Shown: positions 52,895 through 63,604 of the stretch, one piece after another
How the letters are laid out: the number at the start of each line of letters is the position of its first letter
How positions within the stretch are numbered: the stretch's first letter is position 1
DNA from: JALZAI01 sp038212215
Lineage (GTDB): Bacteria; Actinomycetota; Actinomycetes; Mycobacteriales; Jatrophihabitantaceae
DNA length: 64,000 nt
Direction of reading: 5' to 3'
NCBI GenBank assembly: GCA_038212215.1
Contig: JBBQUT010000016.1
Coordinates: 1-64,000, forward strand
Notes under the pieces: generated by a model
What the model saw: only the letters and a program-made list of their open reading frames with translations
What the model was told of the DNA's origin: nothing
Databases searched by the model: none
Program-made: the position numbers and the translations under genes

Positions 52895-52919
52895 ACGTCG
52901 GCAGCGCCGATGTGGTTCG
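52895..52919 (-). promoter_or_regulatory. Putative ECF-sigma promoter for the sigma/anti-sigma operon
   Basis: On the minus strand CGAACC (52919-52914) and CGTAG (from 52897) are spaced by 16 bases. This is the layout of SigL-type promoters (TGAACC-N16-18-CGT). The first base of the -35 element differs from consensus. It lies about 80 bases before the sigma gene start, so autoregulation is likely. Confidence 0.5.
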
Positions 52920-52930
52920 ATCCGGCCGGT

Positions 52931-52956
52931 TGAACCATCGGGGTAGGTGCCGCGTT
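52931..52956 (+). promoter_or_regulatory. Putative SigL-type promoter of the Rieske gene
   Basis: TGAACC (52931-52936) and CGTT (52953-52956) with 16 bases between them match the SigL -35/-10 pattern. The -10 element ends only nine bases before the ATG at 52966, so the transcript would be leaderless or nearly so, which is common in actinobacteria. Confidence 0.6.
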
Positions 52957-52965
52957 GGAGCAGAC

Positions 52966-53442
52966 ATGACCGTTGACAACGCGATCACTCGACGCACTGC
53001 GCTCGCTGCCGGGGCAACCGCGCTCGGCACCGTGGCCCTGACGGCCTGCAGCAGCGATTCCACTTCCGCCACGACCAACCCATCTGATTCCACGACCCCC
53101 TCTGGTTCCACGACACCTGCGGCAGGCACGAAATCCTCCGCCGGCGCGAAGCCGATCGTCGCCCTGGCCAGCATCAAGATAGGCGAGGCTGTTGCGGCCA
53201 AGCTGCCCGACGGGTCCGACATCATCGTGGCGCGCCCCACCAGCAGCACGGCGGTCGCCTTCAGTCGCACATGCACCCACCGGGGCTGCCCGGTCAACCC
53301 GGACGGCGCGAAACTGAAGTGTCCGTGCCATCACTCGGAATACAACGCATTGACGGGCAAGGTGCTTCAGGGCCCTGCGCCGGCACCGCTGCCGACGGTC
53401 GTTGTGCACGTGGTGGGTGGCCAGGTGCTTCCCGGCACCTGA
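52966..53442 (+). CDS. Rieske [2Fe-2S] lipoprotein with twin-arginine signal
   Basis: This 158-residue protein has a twin-arginine signal (TRRTALAAGATALGTVALTAC) that ends in a lipobox (LTAC), then a Ser/Thr/Pro linker (~30-60). A small Rieske domain has cluster ligands in CTHRGC and CPCHHS. It is therefore exported folded by Tat and lipid-anchored outside the membrane, where it would carry electrons. Only one cluster and no other domain are present, so it is a soluble-type Rieske protein, not part of bc1. It is divergent from the ECF sigma gene and probably its target. Confidence 0.9.
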   Translation: MTVDNAITRRTALAAGATALGTVALTACSSDSTSATTNPSDSTTPSGSTTPAAGTKSSAGAKPIVALASIKIGEAVAAKLPDGSDIIVARPTSSTAVAFSRTCTHRGCPVNPDGAKLKCPCHHSEYNALTGKVLQGPAPAPLPTVVVHVVGGQVLPGT

Positions 53443-53477
53443 CCGGCCGCCCCGCTGGGGTCCAGACCGTCAGCGGA

Positions 53478-54251
53478 TCAGCTCGCCTCGTCGTGCGGCG
53501 GCGTGTCGGCCTGGGCCGGCTCGGCATCGGGCGCTGCGCCGTCGCCGGGGTCGTCCGCGGGCAGGTGCGGGGTGAGCGCCGCCCCGGTGATCCGCCGGAA
53601 CTTGCGCTTGCCCCGGTTGCGGTCGAGCACCGCCACCTCGAGTTGCGCGGCGTGCAGCGTGCGAGGCTTGCCGTCGGCTCCGCCGACAGAGCCGATGGCC
53701 TGCACCGCGACGCTGAGTGCAGCGTCGAGCGCGAGCCCGGCGCGGTAGGTCCTGCGCACCTCGGTGGTGAGCGCCTCGGCCTGGCCGCCCATCACCAGGA
53801 AGCCGGGTTCGTCCAGGATTGTGCCGTCGTAGGTGAGCCGGTAAAGCTGGTCGTCCTCGGATCGTGTGCCGACCTCGGCGACGCAGATCTCGACCTCATA
53901 CGGTTTCGGCTGTTCGGTGAAGATCGTCCCGAGGGTTTGCGCGTAGGCGTTGGCCAGCGCTCGCGCGGTGACGTCGCGGCGGTCGTAGGAGTAGCCGCGC
54001 AGATCCGCCAGCCTGATCCCGGCGACCCGAAGGTTTTCGTACTCGTTGTACTTGCCGACCCCCGCGAAGGCGATCCGGTCATAGATCTCGCTCACCTTGT
54101 GCAGCGCCGAACTGGCGTTCTCGGCCACGAACAGCACGCCGTCGGCGTAGGCCAGCACGACGACGCCGCGCCCGCGCGCGATGCCTTTGCGCGCGTATTC
54201 CGAGCGATCGCGCATAACCTGCTCGGCCGAGGCGTAGAACGGCATCGACAT
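53478..54251 (-). CDS. prcA: Proteasome subunit alpha
   Basis: This 257-residue alpha subunit starts MSMPFYASAEQVMRDRSEYA and has the alpha-type N-terminal helix, then ARKGIARGRGVVVLAYADG and VGKYNEYENLRVAGIRLADL. The C-terminal tail (~225-257) is acidic and disordered. It forms the gated outer rings of the 20S proteasome. It lies 34 bases after prcB and is convergent with the Rieske gene. The length is near that of mycobacterial PrcA (248). Confidence 0.95.
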   Translation of the reverse strand: MSMPFYASAEQVMRDRSEYARKGIARGRGVVVLAYADGVLFVAENASSALHKVSEIYDRIAFAGVGKYNEYENLRVAGIRLADLRGYSYDRRDVTARALANAYAQTLGTIFTEQPKPYEVEICVAEVGTRSEDDQLYRLTYDGTILDEPGFLVMGGQAEALTTEVRRTYRAGLALDAALSVAVQAIGSVGGADGKPRTLHAAQLEVAVLDRNRGKRKFRRITGAALTPHLPADDPGDGAAPDAEPAQADTPPHDEAS

Positions 54252-54285
54252 GCTCGAAGTCTCCTGTCGGGAGGACGAAGGGCGA

Positions 54286-55119
54286 CTATGCGCCGGGACG
54301 GGACGCGCGCTCAGCCAGAATCTCGCGCACGACGGTGTCGAGTTCGGCGTCGAGAACCCGTTCGGTGCCGGCAGCAGTGGCCAGCATCACAATCGGGTAG
54401 ATGCCGCGCGTGATGTCCGGCCCGCCAGTGGCGGAGTCGTCGTCGGCGGCGTCGTAGAGCGCTTCGACGACAGTTCGGACGATGGCGGCCCGGTCCATCG
54501 CGGGCTGCCAGAGCTTCTTCAGCGCGCCGCGCGCGAAAAGCGAGCCGGATCCGACCGAGTGGTAGTGCTGCTCGGGATAGCGCCCGCCCGTGACGTCGAA
54601 GCTGTAGATGCGTCCGGCGCGAGGCCCGTCGTCGTCGACATCGAACCCGGCGAACAGCGGGACGACCGCGAGACCTTGCATCGCTTGGCCAAGATTGCCG
54701 CGGATCATCGTGGCGAGCCGGTTGGCCTTGCCGTCGAGGGTAAGCGGGATGCCCTCGATCTTTTCGTAGTGCTCCAGTTCGACCTGGTAGAGCCGAACGA
54801 TCTCGATCGCCAGCCCGGCAGTGCCCGCGATGCCGACCAGGCTGAAGTCGTCGGCGGCGAAGACCTTCTCGATGTCGCGCTGGGCGATCAGATTACCTGC
54901 GGTTGCGCGTCGGTCACCGGCCATCACCACGCCGTCGGCGAACGCCGCCGCGACGATCGTGGTGCCGTGCGCGAGTTCGAGGGACGCGGTCGTGCCGCGG
55001 GGCAACAGATCGGGTGCGGCGCCTGCGAGGAAGTCGGTGAACGACGAGGAACCCGGCGCCGTGGCGAAGCGCAGAATTCCATGTGCCTGAGCAGGTCCGC
55101 CCGCTCGCTCGATGCTCAA
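54286..55119 (-). CDS. prcB: Proteasome subunit beta
   Basis: This 277-residue precursor has a propeptide that ends at HG, and the catalytic N-terminal threonine is Thr53 in HGTTIVAAAFADGVV. Other active-site elements are Asp/Lys in GDRRATAGN and DIEKVFAADD and the SVGSGSLFARGAL segment. It forms the two inner proteolytic rings of the 20S core. It is preceded by pup (107 bases) and followed by prcA, the usual order. Confidence 0.96.
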   Translation of the reverse strand: MSIERAGGPAQAHGILRFATAPGSSSFTDFLAGAAPDLLPRGTTASLELAHGTTIVAAAFADGVVMAGDRRATAGNLIAQRDIEKVFAADDFSLVGIAGTAGLAIEIVRLYQVELEHYEKIEGIPLTLDGKANRLATMIRGNLGQAMQGLAVVPLFAGFDVDDDGPRAGRIYSFDVTGGRYPEQHYHSVGSGSLFARGALKKLWQPAMDRAAIVRTVVEALYDAADDDSATGGPDITRGIYPIVMLATAAGTERVLDAELDTVVREILAERASRPGA

Positions 55120-55226
55120 CGTCGCTCCTGAGTTGCTGGTCGGTCGTGCCCGGCATGCCCTGCGACCCTACCCAGGGTCTCTGCCGGCGTTGGCCCGCTG
55201 CCTGCCTCGATCCGGGCGGGCCGCCG

Positions 55227-55433
55227 TCACTGCCCGCCCTTCTGGACGAAGGCGCGGACGAAGTCTTCGGCGTTGGTCTCCAAGACCTCGTCGATCTCGT
55301 CGAGGATCGCGTCGACGTCCTCGGTGAGTTTTTCGTGTCGCTCGGCGACGTCGGTGCTCGATTCTGCGGTCGTTTCGACCTCGTCGTCGTGGGTGCGCTG
55401 TGGCCGGGTCTGGCCGCTGTCGTGCGTAGGCAT
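55227..55433 (-). CDS. pup: Prokaryotic ubiquitin-like protein Pup
   Basis: This 68-residue acidic disordered protein has the Mpa-binding coiled segment (ERHEKLTEDVDAILDEIDEV, split at 20) and the C-terminus EDFVRAFVQKGGQ. The last residue is Gln, so Dop must deamidate it to Glu before PafA can attach it. ATG 55433 has an AGAGGGGGA ribosome site. A longer frame to 55568 has no Pup similarity. dop and mpa, normally just upstream, are absent. Instead a phosphatase gene diverges from it. Confidence 0.95.
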   Translation of the reverse strand: MPTHDSGQTRPQRTHDDEVETTAESSTDVAERHEKLTEDVDAILDEIDEVLETNAEDFVRAFVQKGGQ

Positions 55434-55561
55434 CGCGCGTCCCCCTCTCGCTGGTGCGTTCACCCTAACTGTCGGCGCCAAGGCAACCGGTCCGGGACAG
55501 AGGCGATTGCAGGTGGGGTTGCCTCTCGTCACTTGCGGCGCGCACCGGTAGACAGTGCTAC

Positions 55562-57202
55562 ATGACACGATTGCTCGTCGGCCCGCTGCTACGCCACGTC
55601 GGAACTACGGACGCAACCGTCTGGGTCGAGACGGACGAACCGTGCGAGGTCGACGTCCTCGGCCACCGGGAGCACACCTGGACCGTCGGCGGCCATCACT
55701 ACGCGCTCGTCGTCGTGAGCGGCCTCGCCCCCGCGGCGAGCACGCCGTACGAGGTCCGCCTCGGCGGCGAACTCGCGTGGCCGCCGCCGGATTCGAGCCG
55801 ACCGCCGTCGCGGATCCGCACCCAGGGTGGCGACCGGCCGGTGCGGGTCGCGTTCGGTTCGTGCCGCTACGCACGCGCGTCGGTCACGGTCGCCGATCGC
55901 CATTACGCCGAGGATTCGCTGGTGTGCTACTCCCGCATGCTGGCCGCGCAGGACGACGCGACGTGGCCGGACGCGATGTTCATGTTGGGCGATCAGGTGT
56001 ACGCCGACGAGACCACGGAGGCGACGCAGCGGCGGATCCGCGCCAAGCGCGACATCAGCACGGGCGCGAAGGAGCAGGTCGCGGACTTCGAGGAGTACAC
56101 CTGGCTCTACCTCGAGTCCTGGACCGATCCGGACGTGCGCTGGTTGATGTCGACCATCCCAAGTTCGATGATCTTCGACGATCACGACGTCCGCGACGAC
56201 TGGAACACCTCGCACCTCTGGCGGATGGAGATGCAACAGACGTCCTGGTGGGAGGAGCGGATTATCGGTGGCCTGTCGTCGTACTGGGTCTATCAGCACA
56301 TCGGCAACCTCTCCCCGGACGAGCTGGCGACAAATGAGCTGTACCAGCAGATACGTTCGGGCAGTGGCAGCGACGCCGAGCCGATGCTGCGGGAATTCGC
56401 CCGGCATGCCGACGCCGAGGCCGACGGCGCGAAAGGCACTCGCTGGTCCTTCCGGCGTGACTTCGGCCGGGTGCGGCTGGTGATGATCGACTCGAGGTGC
56501 GGGCGAATCCTCGCGGAGGGCGAACGCAGCATGGTGAGCGACAGCGAGTTCGCCTGGATCGAAGAGCAACTGCACGGTGACTACGACCACCTACTCGTGG
56601 GCACGTCCCTGCCGTGGTTGATGGCGCGTGCGCTGCATGACATCGAGTCGTGGGACGAGGAGCTGTGCACCGGCAAGCACGGCCCGAGGCGGGCACGCCT
56701 GGGCGAGTCGTTACGGCGCGCCGCAGATCTCGAGCATTGGGCGTCCTTTCGCAAGTCCTTCGACCGGCTCAGCGACCTGCTCGCGTCGGTCGCCCGCGGC
56801 GAGCGAAGTGAACGCGCGCCGGCGACGGTGTGCGTGTTGTCCGGCGACGTGCACCACGCCTACGTGGCCGAGGCGCACTTCGAGCGCCCCGTCCTGTCGC
56901 GGGTGTACCAGCTCACCTGCTCGCCGCTGCACAACCATGTGCCGACGTTGATGAAGGTGGCGTTTCGCGTGTCGTGGAGCCGGTTCGCCGAGCGGATGAC
57001 CAGGCGGCTGCTGGGGCTGGCAGCAACGGTGCCAGCGGTGTCGATTTCCTGGTCGCGGCTGGCCGGGCCGTACTTCGGCAACGAACTGGCCGAGATCACC
57101 TTCTCCGGCCGGCACAGCGAGACGGTGTTGCGCAAATCGGCACCCACCGACGACACCGCGGAACTCGTCGAGGTCGATCGCCGCCAGCTATCAGCGGGCT
57201 GA
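55562..57202 (+). CDS. PhoD-like metallophosphatase
   Basis: This 546-residue protein has an N-terminal fibronectin-like domain (DUF7800-type, ~1-90, ATVWVETDEPCEV). A PhoD-type metallophosphatase domain follows, with VAFGSCRYA, MFMLGDQVYADE, MIFDDHDVRDDW and VCVLSGDVHHAYVAEA supplying the metal ligands. There is no Tat or Sec signal, so unlike classical PhoD it is probably cytoplasmic. The substrate is unknown, a phosphodiester or phosphomonoester. It is divergent from pup and convergent with the MFS gene (7 bases). Confidence 0.9.
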   Translation: MTRLLVGPLLRHVGTTDATVWVETDEPCEVDVLGHREHTWTVGGHHYALVVVSGLAPAASTPYEVRLGGELAWPPPDSSRPPSRIRTQGGDRPVRVAFGSCRYARASVTVADRHYAEDSLVCYSRMLAAQDDATWPDAMFMLGDQVYADETTEATQRRIRAKRDISTGAKEQVADFEEYTWLYLESWTDPDVRWLMSTIPSSMIFDDHDVRDDWNTSHLWRMEMQQTSWWEERIIGGLSSYWVYQHIGNLSPDELATNELYQQIRSGSGSDAEPMLREFARHADAEADGAKGTRWSFRRDFGRVRLVMIDSRCGRILAEGERSMVSDSEFAWIEEQLHGDYDHLLVGTSLPWLMARALHDIESWDEELCTGKHGPRRARLGESLRRAADLEHWASFRKSFDRLSDLLASVARGERSERAPATVCVLSGDVHHAYVAEAHFERPVLSRVYQLTCSPLHNHVPTLMKVAFRVSWSRFAERMTRRLLGLAATVPAVSISWSRLAGPYFGNELAEITFSGRHSETVLRKSAPTDDTAELVEVDRRQLSAG

Positions 57203-57209
57203 ACGCCGC

Positions 57210-58748
57210 TCAGCTCCGGGCGAGTGTCGGCGAACTCGCTGCGGACCCGGCGACCACGTCGCTGCCGTACGGCGCAGCGTCCTGCCGCTCGCTGTGCACC
57301 GATGCAGCCTCCTTCGGCTCGCCGTCAACCGGCGGACGGACCACGGCTGGCAGCACGGCGACCGCGATCGCCGCGCCGACAATGAGTAGCCCCGCCGAGA
57401 CCGCGAAGGCGAGCGTGTACCCGGCCGTCTGCGCAGCGCGGATGCCGCTTGCGGCGTCGGCGTGCGTTCGCGAAGCCGCAAGCGTGAGCAGCGCAGCAAG
57501 CCCGATCGAGCCGCCGATCTGGCGCGTCGTGTTGATCAGGCCTGAAGCGAGGCCGGCGTCGCGACGGGCCACCCCTGCCGTCGCCGACAGGGTGATCGGC
57601 ACGAAAGCCATGCCGACACCAAAGGTGACGATCGCGCCAGGCAGCCCGATGTGCAGCGCGTAGGAACTGCCGGCATGCACGCGAGACAGCAGCACCAACC
57701 CGACTGACGCGATCAACGGGGCAACGGTCAGCAGGGTTCGGGAACCGAAGCGACCCACCAGCCGCGCCGAGAGCTGCGTGCCGACGATGATGGCGAGCGG
57801 CATCGGCAGGAACGCAAAGCCGGCGTGCAGCGGACTGTAACCCTGCACGTCCTGCAGGAACTGCGAGAGGAAGAAGAACAGCGAGAACATGACCGACCCG
57901 AGCAGCATCATGATCAGGTTGGCACCGGTAAGGGCACGCGAACGGAATAGTCGCAGCGGCACGAGCGGATCGCGGTGCCGGGTCTCGACCAGCAGGAAAA
58001 TTGCGATGAGCAACACGCCGCCGATCAGGCAGCCCAGCACGAGCGGTGAAGTCCAGGCATGTGCCTCGGTCGACACGATGCCGTAGACGAGCGCAACGAG
58101 CCCACCGGTGACGCTCAGCGCGCCGGCCCAGTCCAACGTGGGCCTCGGGCCCTCGGCGCGTGACTCGACGAGGGCGAAGCGCGCCACCACCAACACCACG
58201 ATCCCGATGGGAACATTGATGAACAGGATCCAGCGCCAGGACAGCAGGTCAGTGAGCACGCCGCCCGCAATCACGCCGGTTGCACCGCCCGCGCCGGCGA
58301 CGGCGCTCCAGATGCCCAGGGCACGAGTACGTGCCCGCGGATCGGTGAACGTTGTTGTAAGGATCGTGAGCGTCGCCGGGGAGAGCACCGCACCGCCCAG
58401 GCCCTGCAACGCCCGTGCGCCGATCAATTCGCCACCGCTTTGCGCCAGCCCACCCAGCAAAGAGGTGGCGGCGAACAGCACGACACCGATCAGGAACATC
58501 CGGCGCCGCCCCCACAGGTCGGCGGCACGCCCTCCGAGCAGCAGGAACCCGGCGAAGGTCAGCGTGTAGGCGTTGAGTACCCAGCCGAGTCCGTTCTGGG
58601 ACATCTGCAGGTCATGCCTCATGTCCGGCAGCGCCACGTTCACGATGCTGACGTCGAGCACCACCATGAACTGGGCAACGCAGACGACGGCGAGTACGAG
58701 CGCGGAGGGACGGCGGCGCCCGCGCGCCGCCAAGCTTTCGTTGAACAT
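57210..58748 (-). CDS. MFS exporter, DHA2 (EmrB/QacA) family
   Basis: This 512-residue transporter has about 14 membrane helices. The first carries the DHA2 motif VVLDVSIVNVALPDM. Motif A-like GRAADLWGRRRMF follows helix 2, and motif C-like GPAGGATGVIAGG variants (AGAGGATGVIAGG) lie in helix 5. It exports drugs or hydrophobic compounds with proton antiport. The C-terminal tail is Pro/Glu/Ser-rich. ATG 58748 has an AGGA ribosome site. No regulator is adjacent. Confidence 0.92.
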   Translation of the reverse strand: MFNESLAARGRRRPSALVLAVVCVAQFMVVLDVSIVNVALPDMRHDLQMSQNGLGWVLNAYTLTFAGFLLLGGRAADLWGRRRMFLIGVVLFAATSLLGGLAQSGGELIGARALQGLGGAVLSPATLTILTTTFTDPRARTRALGIWSAVAGAGGATGVIAGGVLTDLLSWRWILFINVPIGIVVLVVARFALVESRAEGPRPTLDWAGALSVTGGLVALVYGIVSTEAHAWTSPLVLGCLIGGVLLIAIFLLVETRHRDPLVPLRLFRSRALTGANLIMMLLGSVMFSLFFFLSQFLQDVQGYSPLHAGFAFLPMPLAIIVGTQLSARLVGRFGSRTLLTVAPLIASVGLVLLSRVHAGSSYALHIGLPGAIVTFGVGMAFVPITLSATAGVARRDAGLASGLINTTRQIGGSIGLAALLTLAASRTHADAASGIRAAQTAGYTLAFAVSAGLLIVGAAIAVAVLPAVVRPPVDGEPKEAASVHSERQDAAPYGSDVVAGSAASSPTLARS

Positions 58749-58908
58749 AAAATCCTGTCGCAGGTGGAACCGAGCCGATGTCGGGGACAGCAGCCGATCG
58801 GAGCGGGCTATTCCCGACGCGTCGATAGACCCAGTCACGCGTCATCGCTCTCGGCAGCTGCACTCGCCGACGGTGGACCCACAATCCACCGAAAACCCCG
58901 AGCCGGGG

Positions 58909-59247
58909 CTACCAGCCCAATTCGTGCAACCGGTCGTCGTCGATGCCGAAATGGTGGCCGATCTCGTGCACGACGGTGCGCCGGACCTCCTCGACGACCT
59001 CGTCCTCATCCGCGCAAAGGGAGCAGATCGCAGTGCGGTAGATGGTGATCCGGTCCGGGAGAGCGGCGGAGTAGTCCGAGAGCCGCTCGGTCAGCGGGAT
59101 GCCAACATAGAGGCCGAGCAGGTTGGGGTCGCCCCTGTCGTCGTCGATGACGACGGCGACGTTGGCGAGATACGCGGCGAACTTGGCGGGCAGCCCGTCG
59201 AGCGCCTGCTGCACCATGGCGGCGAAGCGATACCGGTCGACGTCCAT
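58909..59247 (-). CDS. Minimal metallopeptidase (zincin, PF06262-like)
   Basis: This 112-residue protein has the HExxH-containing motif VVHEIGHHFGIDDDRL at the C-terminal end and the family lead-in IYRTAICSLCADEDEVVEEV. This matches the small actinobacterial minimal metalloprotease family. There is no signal peptide. The substrate is unknown. The start ATG 59247 (MDVDRYRF) lies 10 bases after the zur stop, so the two are probably cotranscribed. The extension to 59502 is antisense-like low complexity and is rejected. Confidence 0.85.
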   Translation of the reverse strand: MDVDRYRFAAMVQQALDGLPAKFAAYLANVAVVIDDDRGDPNLLGLYVGIPLTERLSDYSAALPDRITIYRTAICSLCADEDEVVEEVRRTVVHEIGHHFGIDDDRLHELGW

Positions 59248-59257
59248 GGGCCGGCGA

Positions 59258-59668
59258 TCAGGCCGGGCCGCACGCAGCGCAGGTGCCGAACAGTTCAATG
59301 GTGTGGTCGACGTCGGTGTAGCCGTACTGCTGCGCGACGTCGCCCGCCCACCGTTCGATCGCGCGGCCTTCGATCTGCTCGGTGCGACCACAGCGCCGGC
59401 ACACCAGGTGGTGATGGTGCCCTGGCCCGGGATCGCCGCAGTAACGGTAGGTCGCCTCGCCGTCGGCGGTGTGGATGACGTCGACCACGCCGCCGACGAC
59501 AAGTGCCTGCAGATGCCGGTAGACCGTGGACAGGCCCACGGTGCCGCCCTGCGAGCGCAGCGCGGCGTACACGTCCTGAGCGCTGCGGAACCCGCCGGCG
59601 GCGCTCAGCGTGTGGCGTACCGCCTCGCCCTGCCGAGTGGCGCGTTGGCGGGGGCCTGTCACGAGCAC
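59258..59668 (-). CDS. zur: Zinc uptake regulator Zur (Fur family)
   Basis: This 136-residue Fur-family repressor has a winged helix at ~8-75 (FRSAQDVYAALRSQGGTVGL, STVYRHLQALV) and a dimerisation domain with HHHHLVCRRCG, DHTIEIF-like DHTIELFGTC and a final CAAC. The two CxxC pairs give a structural zinc site. The sequence agrees closely with mycobacterial FurB/Zur rather than FurA, from HTxxGExxYRxC to the C-terminus. With zinc it should repress uptake genes such as the importer at 1875-4610. Start GTG 59668. GTG 59662 is also possible. Confidence 0.9.
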   Translation of the reverse strand: MLVTGPRQRATRQGEAVRHTLSAAGGFRSAQDVYAALRSQGGTVGLSTVYRHLQALVVGGVVDVIHTADGEATYRYCGDPGPGHHHHLVCRRCGRTEQIEGRAIERWAGDVAQQYGYTDVDHTIELFGTCAACGPA

Positions 59669-59684
59669 ACTTTAGACGGCGTTC

Positions 59685-62582
<2,898 letters not shown>

Positions 62583-62670
62583 CTGCGGCGGCACTCCAGG
62601 TATCAGACGGGTTCGTAGGACCTCCGTCGCCCGATTGCGGACGCGGTGTCCCCGTCTGTCGGGCCACGTC

Positions 62671-62808
62671 GCCCTCCAGAGTGGCCTGATCCGCGCGGTC
62701 CTGGTGCCTGAGAGGTTCCGGGGAGGTTGCCCCTTCGGCGCTGCACCGAGCCGATCGACTGCTTTCAGCACTAACAGTCGCGGCCTGGCTCAGCTCTCCC
62801 GCACGGGA
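62671..62808 (-). promoter_or_regulatory. Glycine riboswitch upstream of gcvP
   Basis: Read on the minus strand, the region has the aptamer hallmarks in order: GCGGGAGAG, then GCGCCGAAGGGGCAA, then CCCCGGAACCTCTCAGGCA, then GGACCGC and a closing CACTCTGGA. The pairing GGAGAG/CTCTC closes the core. Only one aptamer is evident rather than the classical tandem pair. It precedes gcvP by about 90 bases, so it would switch gcvP on in glycine excess. Confidence 0.9.
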
Positions 62809-62853
62809 TGGTCAGCCATCTTCGAAGGTACCAGCCGCGCGCCGCGTTGGTGC

Positions 62854-63432
62854 TCAGGCGCTCGCGGTGCGCCGCTGCCGACGTTGTGCCAACTCATCCT
62901 CGCTCGCCGATGGGCGCGCGTCGATCTCGCCGCCGTCAGCGCGCTCGGACGGCATTTCGGCCAGCGACCCGCGCAGCTCGCGCAATGCGCCGCTGACGGC
63001 GATCCCGAACACGCCTTGACCGCCGCGTAACAGGTCCACGACCTCTTCCGAGGACGTGCACTCGTACACCGTGGTGCCGTCGGAGAGCAGGGTGATCCGG
63101 GCCAGGTCATCGACACCGCGCAGGCGCAACGCGTCCACGGCCAGGCGGATGTTGTGCAGCGAGACGCCGGTGTCGAGCAGCCGCTTGACCACCTTGAGTA
63201 CCAGGATGTCCTTGAACGAGTAAAGCCGCTGGCTGCCCGATCCCGTGGCGCTGCGGATGGATGGCACGACCAGTTCGGTTCGAGCCCAGTAGTCGAGCTG
63301 GCGGTAACTGATCCCGGCCGCGGCACAGGCGGTCGGACCGCGGTAACCAATCAGCGCGCTGTCCGATCCTGCTTCCGGCGCGTCGAACAGCGCCCCCTGT
63401 TCGGGCCGTCCACCGGGCTGGTATTCCTGCAC
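62854..63432 (-). CDS. MerR-family transcriptional regulator (Rv1830-like)
   Basis: This 192-residue protein has an N-terminal MerR-type winged helix (GYRGPTACAAAGISYRQLDY, then WARTELVVPSIR and SGSQRLYSFKDILVLKVVKR). A helical and effector-like C-terminal region (GTTVYECTSSEEVVDLLRGG) follows. It matches the family found next to gcvP and the bifunctional nuclease in mycobacteria. Its targets are not established from sequence. It lies just upstream of the glycine riboswitch and could share the transcript or supply read-through into gcvP. Confidence 0.88.
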   Translation of the reverse strand: MQEYQPGGRPEQGALFDAPEAGSDSALIGYRGPTACAAAGISYRQLDYWARTELVVPSIRSATGSGSQRLYSFKDILVLKVVKRLLDTGVSLHNIRLAVDALRLRGVDDLARITLLSDGTTVYECTSSEEVVDLLRGGQGVFGIAVSGALRELRGSLAEMPSERADGGEIDARPSASEDELAQRRQRRTASA

Positions 63433-63604
63433 CCGCGCCCACCTCCCGCATTGTCGGCGCAGCAGCAGTGCCGCAACCTGGTCCGGATCAACCCGAATTG
63501 CACGGGATGACCTTTCGAACTACCTGACCGTAAGCTGCCTGGCGTGCGGAATCAACGCGACGCGCCGGTTGCTGGCAACCATCAACCTCAAGTCGAGAGT
63601 TAAA

